Origin: a virus
Direction: 5' to 3' (one strand)
Length of the DNA stretch: 27,715 bases
Virus record (IMG/VR): IMGVR_UViG_3300033146_001719
Coordinates: 1-27,715 of that record
Both the position numbers and the translations under genes were made by a program. The notes beneath the pieces are model-generated. The model searched no databases and was not told where the DNA came from. It was given only the letters and a program-made list of their open reading frames with translations. How positions within the stretch are numbered: position 1 is the stretch's first letter; each line of letters opens with the position of its first letter. This document shows, one piece after another, positions 1 through 8,542 of this stretch.

Positions 1-874
1 CATAAGCAATTGAACTATTACCACTTGCTACAGAATAATCTGCTTTTGCATATGTATTTTCTCCTGATGCTTTACTATAATCTCCTTCTGCTATTGTACC
101 ACCTCCTTCTGCTTGAGCACTTTCTCCTGTTGCAGTATTTGGATTAATATCATTAACAGCTGTTAAAGAAGCTCCTAAACCATCACCTTTTGCCCATAAA
201 TTAGAATCAATCATAGTTGAATCCTTAAATCCAGATTTAATTTCTAAATCAAATGTGTATTCAGTTCCATCTTTAGATATATTTTTAAAAGTATAAGTAC
301 TTTCATTTCTATTTAACAAACCAGTAAATACTCTTTTAACTCTTAAATAAAATTCATTAGTTGCTAAAGGTGCTTCTGTTACACAATTTTCTACTGGAAT
401 ATTATCTTGATACCAATTTATTCCATCTCCTGAAAACCAATATGATTTATCAATATTATTAGTTGATATTTCAATCTTTTCAATTAAATATTCAAACGTT
501 ATAACTGAACAATCTATTAAAGGTAATACTATTTCATTATTAACATCAGAATTACCTAAATCTACTTCAGTTAAAGATGAACTTAAAACTACATTATCAT
601 CTGTAGTTCCATCTTCTAATTTAATAGTAAATAAAATATCTTCAGTTTCAGGTTCTAATAATTCTAACCAAAGTTCTGATAAACCTGCTTCGTAGTTACT
701 ATATTCTGTTTTATAATATAATTCTGGAGTTGTATCAGAATTTTGTACATAACAACTAACTATTTCTCCTTCATCATGCCATCTATTTGGATCATTATTA
801 TCCAAAAATCTAACTTTAAAACTACCATCTCCTGATACCTTTTTAATTCTTACTAATACTTTTTGTGTACTCAT
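1..874 (-). CDS. Tail fibre / appendage protein, N-terminal 291 residues (runs off the window)
   Basis: The ORF starts at ATG 872-874 behind an A-rich leader and stays open to the window edge, so the C-terminus is missing. It begins MSTQKVLVRIKKVSGDG. The first 250 or so residues look beta-rich and match no family I can name. From about residue 245 the composition becomes Ala/Gly/Ser-rich, with a repeating pattern (ESAQAEG, DYSKASGENTYAKA, DYSVASGNSSIA). This resembles the left-handed beta-roll head repeats of YadA/Hep_Hag trimeric adhesins, which also occur in phage fibres. It is the last gene of the minus-strand tail block, 15 bp after the large tail protein, which suits a distal receptor-binding role. 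Seen: the repeats and position. Inferred: trimeric fibre function. A structural protein other than the fibre cannot be excluded. Confidence 0.65.
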   Translation of the reverse strand, partial: MSTQKVLVRIKKVSGDGSFKVRFLDNNDPNRWHDEGEIVSCYVQNSDTTPELYYKTEYSNYEAGLSELWLELLEPETEDILFTIKLEDGTTDDNVVLSSSLTEVDLGNSDVNNEIVLPLIDCSVITFEYLIEKIEISTNNIDKSYWFSGDGINWYQDNIPVENCVTEAPLATNEFYLRVKRVFTGLLNRNESTYTFKNISKDGTEYTFDLEIKSGFKDSTMIDSNLWAKGDGLGASLTAVNDINPNTATGESAQAEGGGTIAEGDYSKASGENTYAKADYSVASGNSSIAY

Positions 875-889
875 TTTTTTAATTTTATT

Positions 890-3800
890 TTATAATAATG
901 ATGCTTTTGTTTCTTTACTTATATTATCTACTTTAGATGTTGTTCCTCCTGAAGAACCTGTTGATGATACATTACCAAAATCATGTGTTAATGATGTATC
1001 ATAACCAATATTAATACTAGTTGTTTTAACTCTTGTATGTAAATAAAATACTTCATTTAAACCTGTATCTAAAAAATCAGAAGTAAATTTCCAATAAGCT
1101 GCATAAAATCTACCAAAACCTGGAGAACCTACTGCATTTACTAATTTATAACTTATTGTAATGATTTCTCCAGGAACTTGAGCTGCTAGAGTTCTAATTA
1201 CTAAAGGTGTACTTGAAGGTACATGCCAACTAGAACCACCATCCCAACTAATTTGATATTTATTACTACCACCTGTTAATTCAATTGTTAAATCATCATT
1301 TAAATTACCATAAGTTAATTCAAAAGTTCGTACTGGAGAATTATATGCACTCGTTACATTTTTATATCCAAAACTATCATCATAATCTGATAAAGAAATC
1401 CATGGAGTAGGATTTAAAACTGAACCATAATAAAATGGATTAAAAGTTATATTAATTAATTTAATCTTTGTTAATTTATTTTCATTAAAGTTACTTATTT
1501 TATCTATTCTATATACATTAGTATCAATTTTAATGATATTGTTTAATTTTAAATCAATAAATTCTTTATTACTTAATTGAACCTCTATTTCAATAATTTC
1601 TGCATCTTTTCTTATAATATCTCTATATTCATTTTGATAAAATAAATCGTAATGATTAAAATCAATTGGATTATATATACTATCTAAATCATCACTTCTA
1701 AATTGTAATGTATATGTTGATGCTGTTAAATCAGGCTGAACTTCTTCAATCATTATATTATCAAATCCAACTTGAGTAAATGCACCATCACTTGTATCCA
1801 TCTGTATTTCAAAAGAAGTTAAAGCAGAACTAGGTGTATATTCACTTATTAATGTACCACTACCAATCATTGATAAATCTACTACATTACTACCTTCAAA
1901 TAAAGATTTAATTTTAGGATTACCATAATAACTTGCATATTTTATATGAACTCTATAAGTAACTCCTGAAGTTAAAGCAATAGTTTTATCTAATCTTGGA
2001 TAATTACTAACACCTCCAGTATAAATAGTTAACTTCATTAAATTACCTGTATTAGTAATAGTTGATGAAGTGCCACCACCATCAGTTAAAATAAATCCAT
2101 TATTATTTCCATTAAATCCATAATTACTTATTATTATTGGATCTGGGTGTTGATTATGTTTAAGTATTGAAGATGAAGTAGGTAAAGTATTTTTATTTAC
2201 TCTATAATAATTTTCAGTTCTAAACGTATAATCAGTATTAATGGCATTCATATAACTAAAGAATGCTACATCACCAATTTCTCTACTTGGAGCTGAACTT
2301 ATAAAATCATTTAATTCTTTTTTATAATTTTCTGTAACTGGTATATTATTATTTAAATATGTAAAAGGAATTAAAGAATAACCTTGTGTTAATTTAGATT
2401 CTTCTTTTTTTAATTCTCCAACAATATGCTTTTCACTTGAACCATATTTATTTTCTGTTAATGAATCAAAATAATTATCTGATTTCATATAATCAAAAAT
2501 ATATTTATTAACTTGAAACTTATTACCTAAATCTGATTTCATTTTAGTTATATCAAACTTATTAGTAAAATCTTTTACTTCAGAATGCTTCATATAATAC
2601 TCATCAAATGTATAATATTTAATATGTTTTCTTTTTTCATCTATTTCAAATCTCATGTTAAATAATTGTAAAACATTTTTATAAAAATCCATTAAAGGTT
2701 TATCATCTACTATTTTATTAATGTTTTCATTACCTCCATTACCAACTGCTCCAATTCTAACATTAGGAGCAATCTTTTTATGTGGTTCATGTTTAATATC
2801 TCCAGTAAATTTAACCTTTAAAACTTTATCCCATGATTCTAAGCCTGAATCTGCAAAATAATCAGAACTTATTATTAATTTAATTTTTAATTGTTCATTT
2901 ATTTTTAAATAATTATAATCAATATCTTCACTAATTTCAACTTCAATTGTATCATCATATGGAGAATAGTTTCTTAAATTATAAGGAATTACTCTTTTAT
3001 AAATGTATTGATTATCTGATTCATCGCCCCAAGAATCATAACCTACTTTTAAAATAATATTACCTCTTACATGTAGATTTGTTGTATTTGTTCCACTACC
3101 AGTTTCACTATACTTATAACCATCATTTGCTTTTAAAGTTATTTTTAATTTACCTTTTAATTTAGTATTCATATTCATATTATAATATGGTAAATTTAAA
3201 CCTGAACCAGGAATAACCATATTATTAACATTAGGTTGGCCCATATACTTATAATTTGAAATATATCCTTTTGTATCTTCTAAAAAAACTTGTGAATTAA
3301 TATAATTAGTTGATGTATCAGATGTTTTAGTTAAATAATAAGTTGATTCAGATTCATTACCAATATATACTCCTGTAAATGTGTATCCACTTGGGATGGA
3401 ATCAACCTCGGCAGTATACCATAATGGATTAGCAGGTTGATTCCATCCTGTTATTTTAATATTATGATCTGTACCATCATTTGCATATAATTTAATATAA
3501 CCAGCATAATCTCTAAAGTTATAAACATCAGCACTTTTATAAAAAGTTATAGAAGTTGATGTTGAAGCAGCAATAACCATTTTATTTCCCCATCCAGCAA
3601 ATTTACCAGATGTTTTATGAGCATCTAATGTTGATTTAGGATATACCCAATCTTTCCAATAGTTATATAATAATCCTTTCCAATTATCAGTTTCAAAAAA
3701 ATCATCACCTTCATATGTATAACCATTTTTAGCATGTAACTCTTTAAATAATTTAGATACTAAAATACTTGGATATACATCATTAACTGAAAATGTTGAT

Positions 3801-4837
3801 GAATGAGCTTTAACTTTACTTTCTGTTGATACTGCTTCTCCCATACCTCTTTGTTCATCAACAGTTTCAGGTATGTTACCATTGTTTACAATTCCATAAT
3901 ATAACCATTTAGAGTTATCATGAAACCATGTTGGTGTATGTTGGCTTCTATTAAAATTAGATTCATTAACAACTACATATCTATCATCTTGAAAACCACT
4001 ACCATCTGGAGCTCCTACTCTAAAATCATTATACTTAACTAATTCTTTTAAAGTTGATTTCTTTAAATTTTCAAAGAATTCAAACCCATTTTCATAAAAT
4101 GTTGCTCTTATTAAATCTTTGCCATTTATATCTCTTTTTATTTCTGAAAATTTTAAACTACCTTCTATTAAAGTAAATGATTCATCTGATATTATGGCAT
4201 CAAATAAAATAGTTGAGTTACTTTTAAGATTAATAAAATTTAAATAATCATTAGTATCATCATCTAATATAATATCAAAACTATTTGTAAAACCTCTTTT
4301 ATATTTATCAGGAGATGTTATCTCTTTAATACTTCTTGTTATTTGTATTCCATTATCAGCATCTAATATAGGTAATTCTGTAGTTTCTCTTTCAATAATA
4401 GTTAAAGATACTAATGTAAAATTAATTGAGCCTGTATCTGAAGTTAATTCCCAATGTAAAGTTTTTGAATCTATATAATTTGAATGTATATTCTTAAATC
4501 TTATAATATTACCAGGAGATAAGTTTGCTTGATTTAATAAGGCTGTTGCATATACTGTGCCAACATCATTTTTTAAATTGAATCTAGCATTAACAGAAGA
4601 TGCTGTATTATCAACATTATTATCAATAACTTTTAATTGAAATTCATAATGTGAATTTACTTTCATTATATTATTAATACTTCCACTATAATCAGTACCA
4701 TCTGATTGAACCCAACTTAAATTATAATCTTTTCTTTCTCCATCAAACACTTCAGTAAATGAAGCATTATCTAATAAAGCAAAATCATTACTATTTAAAT
4801 ATAAAGTTGTTCTTTTTTTAACATCTAATTTTAACAT
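890..4837 (-). CDS. Large tail-tip / hub-like protein (1315 aa) with carbohydrate-binding-like domain
   Basis: A 1315-residue beta-rich protein without a signal peptide. Roughly residues 1-150 look like a jelly-roll-type domain. Residues 180-280 (RGFTNSFDIILDDDTNDYL...) and about 700-800 (PLMDFYKNVLQLFNMRFEID...) look like the hub part of the tail-tip proteins of Bacteroidetes phages. Residues of about 895-1035 fit a CBM4/9-like jelly roll: they open with SNYGFNGNNNGF, pass through LTSGVTYRVHIKY and end GFDNIMIEEV. A further hub-like strand set (LKLNNIIKIDTNVYRI) follows near 1140-1190. The C-terminus is rich in Thr, Ser and Gly. The gene starts 2 bp after its upstream neighbour, so the two are probably cotranslated. 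Its size and place, next to the fibre gene, suggest a tail-tip protein contacting host-surface glycans. Family assignment is by pattern only. Confidence 0.6.
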   Translation of the reverse strand: MLKLDVKKRTTLYLNSNDFALLDNASFTEVFDGERKDYNLSWVQSDGTDYSGSINNIMKVNSHYEFQLKVIDNNVDNTASSVNARFNLKNDVGTVYATALLNQANLSPGNIIRFKNIHSNYIDSKTLHWELTSDTGSINFTLVSLTIIERETTELPILDADNGIQITRSIKEITSPDKYKRGFTNSFDIILDDDTNDYLNFINLKSNSTILFDAIISDESFTLIEGSLKFSEIKRDINGKDLIRATFYENGFEFFENLKKSTLKELVKYNDFRVGAPDGSGFQDDRYVVVNESNFNRSQHTPTWFHDNSKWLYYGIVNNGNIPETVDEQRGMGEAVSTESKVKAHSSTFSVNDVYPSILVSKLFKELHAKNGYTYEGDDFFETDNWKGLLYNYWKDWVYPKSTLDAHKTSGKFAGWGNKMVIAASTSTSITFYKSADVYNFRDYAGYIKLYANDGTDHNIKITGWNQPANPLWYTAEVDSIPSGYTFTGVYIGNESESTYYLTKTSDTSTNYINSQVFLEDTKGYISNYKYMGQPNVNNMVIPGSGLNLPYYNMNMNTKLKGKLKITLKANDGYKYSETGSGTNTTNLHVRGNIILKVGYDSWGDESDNQYIYKRVIPYNLRNYSPYDDTIEVEISEDIDYNYLKINEQLKIKLIISSDYFADSGLESWDKVLKVKFTGDIKHEPHKKIAPNVRIGAVGNGGNENINKIVDDKPLMDFYKNVLQLFNMRFEIDEKRKHIKYYTFDEYYMKHSEVKDFTNKFDITKMKSDLGNKFQVNKYIFDYMKSDNYFDSLTENKYGSSEKHIVGELKKEESKLTQGYSLIPFTYLNNNIPVTENYKKELNDFISSAPSREIGDVAFFSYMNAINTDYTFRTENYYRVNKNTLPTSSSILKHNQHPDPIIISNYGFNGNNNGFILTDGGGTSSTITNTGNLMKLTIYTGGVSNYPRLDKTIALTSGVTYRVHIKYASYYGNPKIKSLFEGSNVVDLSMIGSGTLISEYTPSSALTSFEIQMDTSDGAFTQVGFDNIMIEEVQPDLTASTYTLQFRSDDLDSIYNPIDFNHYDLFYQNEYRDIIRKDAEIIEIEVQLSNKEFIDLKLNNIIKIDTNVYRIDKISNFNENKLTKIKLINITFNPFYYGSVLNPTPWISLSDYDDSFGYKNVTSAYNSPVRTFELTYGNLNDDLTIELTGGSNKYQISWDGGSSWHVPSSTPLVIRTLAAQVPGEIITISYKLVNAVGSPGFGRFYAAYWKFTSDFLDTGLNEVFYLHTRVKTTSINIGYDTSLTHDFGNVSSTGSSGGTTSKVDNISKETKASLL

Positions 4838-4839
4838 TG

Positions 4840-6231
4840 TTATCTAATTATTTTTGAATATTCTACCTTAAATTTATACATTATAAAGCCAGGTTTTTCT
4901 TTTAATGCTACTTTCTGTTTATTACTTATTCTATTTATAACATATCTTTCTCCATCTATCCACATTGTTTGTTTAGCAGAAGAAAATAAACCTTTTAATA
5001 AATCAATCTCGTGTTTCTTTAAGAAATCAGTTTTAACTTCTATAATATAAGCATTATCATTTGAATAAGAACTTATATTAGTTTCATTTAATTCATTATG
5101 TACTCTATTAGAACTAATCTTTAAAGAATTATGTTTGTACGATTTTTGTTTACCAATCATTTCATCTTCTCTTATTTTATTAAAAGAGAAATAATCAATA
5201 CCACCATAACTATTTTGCCAGTTAATATCTATTTCTTTTGTATCACAAGGATTAAAATCCCATGAATATATATTTGATACAACATCTGATTCATCTATCC
5301 AAGTAGTACCATCTTGTAATCTAATATCTAATCCTACAATCTCCACATCACCTGAATCTATTCCTGATTGTAAATTATGTAAGATTCCTGTTTGTGTTAT
5401 TGAAGTACTTACCCATACTCCAGTTTCAGGATTTATATAGCCTTCTCTATGAATAGATGTTACATCAAGATTCTTAATTCCTACTGGAACTTTTAAAGCA
5501 CCTCTTATATAATCTGAAGTAACTGTTAAATCAGTAGGATCAAAAGAATATTGTGCAAGTGGCATTAATGTATAAAACCACTTAGTAACTAAACCATACC
5601 AAGGATGAGCAGGATTTATTGTTTTAGAATGTAAAATATAAACTATTTTACTGTATTCAACACCAGGAAAATAAGTTGGATCAGTATCTCCAGCTATATA
5701 CATTGAAGCTGTTGCTTGCCATCCAGTTTTATATCTTAATCTTGGTTGCATATTAGTAAAAATATTACCCCAATTTACATTATCAATTTTAAATGGAATT
5801 ATAGAATCATTTTCATTATATCTATAATTAGCTGCTAAAGATTTAGTTGCAAATGTTTCTGTTCCATGATCAGCTGGTGCTTCAATATTTGTTGTACTTA
5901 TAACATTACTGTAAAATTCTTGAACACTTATTTTGTATTCTTTTAAAAATTCTGTAGATGTTACTTGTTCAACTGAATCTAAATTCATAGTTGTAAAAGA
6001 TTCTATCACATTTTTAATATTTAATATTCCTAAACCATTATGTGTTGGTGTTTGTAGTGTATCAAAAATTAATCCACTATCATCATATATTCTAAAATGA
6101 TATTGAAAATCAAAATAGTTAGAATATATAGTTGAAATAGCAGTTATATATGAACCTACATTACTTGAATGTGGATATATTAAACTTGCATCTTCAATAT
6201 TATTCGGTACTTGATGTATTGTTATTGCCAT
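4840..6231 (-). CDS. Probable minor tail / distal-tail (Dit-like) protein
   Basis: A 463-residue protein, MAITIHQVPNNIEDASLIY at the N-terminus, starting at ATG 6229-6231 behind an AAATAAAATA leader. It looks all-beta. The last 150 residues carry IDINWQNSYGGIDYFSF, a charged RxHNELNETNIS stretch, SSAKQTMWIDGERYVINRIS and a final FKVEYSKIIR. I associate this pattern with a minor tail protein encoded next to the hub in Bacteroidetes phages. It sits between the gp10-like completion protein and the 1315-aa tail-tip protein, the position expected for a Dit-like adaptor. Seen: fold character and context. Inferred: the Dit-like role. It could equally be a second baseplate or tip component. Confidence 0.5.
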   Translation of the reverse strand: MAITIHQVPNNIEDASLIYPHSSNVGSYITAISTIYSNYFDFQYHFRIYDDSGLIFDTLQTPTHNGLGILNIKNVIESFTTMNLDSVEQVTSTEFLKEYKISVQEFYSNVISTTNIEAPADHGTETFATKSLAANYRYNENDSIIPFKIDNVNWGNIFTNMQPRLRYKTGWQATASMYIAGDTDPTYFPGVEYSKIVYILHSKTINPAHPWYGLVTKWFYTLMPLAQYSFDPTDLTVTSDYIRGALKVPVGIKNLDVTSIHREGYINPETGVWVSTSITQTGILHNLQSGIDSGDVEIVGLDIRLQDGTTWIDESDVVSNIYSWDFNPCDTKEIDINWQNSYGGIDYFSFNKIREDEMIGKQKSYKHNSLKISSNRVHNELNETNISSYSNDNAYIIEVKTDFLKKHEIDLLKGLFSSAKQTMWIDGERYVINRISNKQKVALKEKPGFIMYKFKVEYSKIIR

Positions 6232-6235
6232 TATT

Positions 6236-6652
6236 TTATTTTATATTTTCTCCTTGTTTTAAATATTCATATAAAGAATCTCCAATGCTTATTCCTATTG
6301 CATGTTCTATTTCATCTTTATATTTATCAATTGTTTCTGTAAACTTATACACAAATGGATGTGCTTTAGTTCCATATTTACTAATGTTAATTGCTACTGC
6401 CCATGCATTCAATCCTTTAGCCTCTGCCCACTTTTCAATAGAGCTTACTGGAGGCATATGGGGCTTAGTTCCCTCATCTACAAATTTACCATATAACGGC
6501 ATTACCACTTGCACACTGTATGCATCAGGGAGGTTATAAGTAATATTATTTTTTAAATTACCTGAACCAACAGAACCATTTGATTCCAATTCCTCTTGCA
6601 TTGCTTTTACAATTGCACTACCAACTTTATTTAATATCTCTGATGCTTCCAT
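6236..6652 (-). CDS. HK97-gp10-like head-tail / tail completion protein
   Basis: A 138-residue protein with an N-terminal amphipathic helix (ASEILNKVGSAIVKAMQEEL), then GSGNLKNNITYNL and the signature PLYGKFVDEGTKPHMPP followed by a Trp-containing helix. The YxxFVDxGTxPHxPP pattern is typical of the HK97 gp10 / Bacillus YqbI group of small head-tail joining proteins. Length (130-150 aa) fits the family. Its ATG (6650-6652) overlaps the TAA of the upstream tail-completion gene as TAATG, implying translational coupling. It probably acts at the head-tail junction during virion assembly. The family call is fairly secure; the exact position in the neck is inferred. Confidence 0.7.
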   Translation of the reverse strand: MEASEILNKVGSAIVKAMQEELESNGSVGSGNLKNNITYNLPDAYSVQVVMPLYGKFVDEGTKPHMPPVSSIEKWAEAKGLNAWAVAINISKYGTKAHPFVYKFTETIDKYKDEIEHAIGISIGDSLYEYLKQGENIK

Positions 6653-7092
6653 TAGCTTTTAGGTGTTATACAACTATTTTTTGCTGGCAGTATTGTTACT
6701 AATTCAACTTTAAATATCCATCCACCTAATAAATCATCAAACTTACCCTCAAATGGAATTATACCTATGTTAGATTCATCTAATTCAAATTCAATACCAT
6801 CATTATCTTCAAAATATTCACTTATAACATCTCTACCTATTAATAAAGTTGAATTCATTATATCAATTAAGTTAGAATTATCTTGTTCTTGTAAATCCAT
6901 GATATAAAGTTCCATCTTTAATGTAAGTTTTGATCCTGAAATTGTAGAATCTATAGGCTGAACCCACATCATAGGATATAAACTATCTTTTGTTGTAATA
7001 TTAGCTATATTACCCCATCCAAACTCATTTAATTGATAATGATTATCACTAAATTCCTTTAAATCTTGTATAATTGCTTTAAATGTTTTCAT
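6652..7092 (-). CDS. Tail-completion / tail-terminator-like protein, short paralogue
   Basis: A 146-residue protein starting MKTFKAIIQDLKEFSDNHYQ. It contains TTKDSLYPMMWVQP, IMDLQEQDNSNLIDIMNSTL, FDDLLGGW and a C-terminal CITPK. The protein encoded at 8543-9208 repeats this pattern over its first 145 residues (TTKDNLFPMLYIEP, ILDLLEHDDSNNLDISNETL, YDDLLAGW, CITPN), so the two are paralogues, about 40-50% identical by eye. The size, one-domain layout and location beside a gp10-like gene match tail-terminator or tail-completion proteins, which cap the tail tube. This short form is the better candidate for the conventional role. Function is inferred from context and general pattern. Confidence 0.6.
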   Translation of the reverse strand: MKTFKAIIQDLKEFSDNHYQLNEFGWGNIANITTKDSLYPMMWVQPIDSTISGSKLTLKMELYIMDLQEQDNSNLIDIMNSTLLIGRDVISEYFEDNDGIEFELDESNIGIIPFEGKFDDLLGGWIFKVELVTILPAKNSCITPKS

Positions 7093-7102
7093 ATTGCTTT
7101 AT

Positions 7103-7285
7103 TTAATTAATAGTATTAATATCATCTATTATGTTTTTATCAATATCTTCTTGAATTAAATTATGAACCATCTCATCAGTAAGTTCACCTTCTACTAATT
7201 CATAGAACTTATCTGAATAAAATGTTTCACCTTCTGTATACTGAATTGGTTCTCCTGTTTCTAAATTAATTAATCTCTTTCCCAT
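7103..7285 (-). CDS. Small acidic protein, unknown
   Basis: A 60-residue ORF (MGKRLINLETGEPIQYTEGETFYSDKFYELVEGELT...) starting at ATG 7283-7285 with an AAAATAAAATAAA leader and filling the gap between two tail genes: 10 bp before the short tail-completion gene and 16 bp after the 399-aa ORF. It is acidic, has no membrane segment, and ends in a polar Asn/Asp/Ile-rich tail. I recognise no family. Its packing in a tail block suggests a small virion or assembly protein; that is inference. Confidence 0.55.
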   Translation of the reverse strand: MGKRLINLETGEPIQYTEGETFYSDKFYELVEGELTDEMVHNLIQEDIDKNIIDDINTIN

Positions 7286-7301
7286 TATTCTTTATTTTAT
7301 T

Positions 7302-8501
7302 TTAATTATGTGATACTGTGTATCCATCAGCAATAAGATTTGCTTTTGCTGCTAAGAATTCAGTATGTAGTGGTTCATCTGCATCATTTGGTGATGCATT
7401 ATTTGTAAAGTTCAAAGGAACTGGAGCTACTGCTCTTGAAAGCCAAGTATCTAAATCTACTATCAATTGTGCAGTTTCATTTGGTGTTGATAGTGCCCAA
7501 TAAGATATGGTATTTTGATAACCTCTTAGATACATATATGTTGATAAATATAATGGTTTATCTATTCTATCAGTATATGTTACATTAGCACCATATATAT
7601 AAATTTGGTTCTTTCTATAACCTTCATTTGTTTCACCTGGATAAATTATATTTCCTTTTAGAAAAGTTCCTACATCTCCATACACACCTTTATTATAATT
7701 TGATGTTCCATATTTAAAAGTGAAATATAATAAATTATAGTATATGTAACTATCTTTCATTTTACCTATATCACCACTACTTTCAATATTATAAAAGAAA
7801 TAAAATCTTGATGGTGAATTATTAAATTCATTGAAAGAACCAACAAAACCTCCACGATAAATATAGATACCTGGTGTATGTTCTGTTGTAGAAAAATTAG
7901 TATATGGAAATTTATTATGCCATTGTGGTGCAACCCACACTCTTGAACCTTGGTATAAATAAAGATATCTTAAACCATCACCATAAATATCGATGTTCTT
8001 TGTTGTGTTCATAAACTCAGGTGCATAATTATGATTGAGATAGATATAACCATTAGGATTATCATACACTTCTATTTCACCATCTCCCCAGTTTACATAA
8101 ATATTGCCATCTCCCCAACTTGATTGCTGATAAACTCTTGTTGATGTGTTAAATCCAGTTGTTAATTCCCTATCATCAACACTAATTTTTAATGATGCAT
8201 CTGGAGTTGGAACCTTTATCTGTAAATTATGTGTACAAGTTTCACCAATACTATCTTGAACTGTAAAAGAATAATCACCAAAGGTTCTTTTTGTTTGTGA
8301 GAAAAATAGTTGTTCTGAAACTATTCTATCCGGAAAGAAGATTTGAAAATTAGATATATTCAACTCAGATGTATCTGAAGTTCTACCTGATATATAAATA
8401 TTTTGTGTATTATCATGGCCTGGTATAAACTCCCATACATAGTGCCCTTGCCCTTCAAATTTAAAATAGTTATAAGTTCCAGCATACATCTTATATCTCA
8501 C
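7302..8501 (-). CDS. WGDG / BspA-like tail surface protein (5' end uncertain; possible frameshifted continuation)
   Basis: The 399-residue ORF has a GTG at 8499-8501 and its first ATG at 8487-8489, but the open frame extends upstream without a stop to 8585. There it overlaps the previous gene in the -1 frame and still reads like protein (GERVRIEFDYDTDVFDALV). The body contains an Ig-like stretch, then NIYVNWGDGEIEVYDN followed by an HNYAP turn and a DIYGDG strand. This WGDG...HxY pattern is typical of PKD/BspA-like surface repeats in Bacteroidetes. Next come Tyr-rich irregular repeats (about residues 190-330) and a C-terminal domain (VDLDTWLSRA...LAAKANLIADGYTVSHN). A role in adhesion or decoration on the tail is inferred. 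The true N-terminus is either an alternative start, or this ORF is the second half of a longer protein begun at 9208. Confidence 0.6.
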   Translation of the reverse strand: MRYKMYAGTYNYFKFEGQGHYVWEFIPGHDNTQNIYISGRTSDTSELNISNFQIFFPDRIVSEQLFFSQTKRTFGDYSFTVQDSIGETCTHNLQIKVPTPDASLKISVDDRELTTGFNTSTRVYQQSSWGDGNIYVNWGDGEIEVYDNPNGYIYLNHNYAPEFMNTTKNIDIYGDGLRYLYLYQGSRVWVAPQWHNKFPYTNFSTTEHTPGIYIYRGGFVGSFNEFNNSPSRFYFFYNIESSGDIGKMKDSYIYYNLLYFTFKYGTSNYNKGVYGDVGTFLKGNIIYPGETNEGYRKNQIYIYGANVTYTDRIDKPLYLSTYMYLRGYQNTISYWALSTPNETAQLIVDLDTWLSRAVAPVPLNFTNNASPNDADEPLHTEFLAAKANLIADGYTVSHN

Positions 8502-8542
8502 TAATGCATCAAATACATCAGTATCATAATCAAATTCAATTC

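Noticed and set aside
6150-6539. Plus-strand ORF of 129 residues
   Set aside because: It lies opposite well-supported minus-strand tail genes, is hydrophobic and cysteine-rich by reverse reading of A+T-rich codons, and has no leader.
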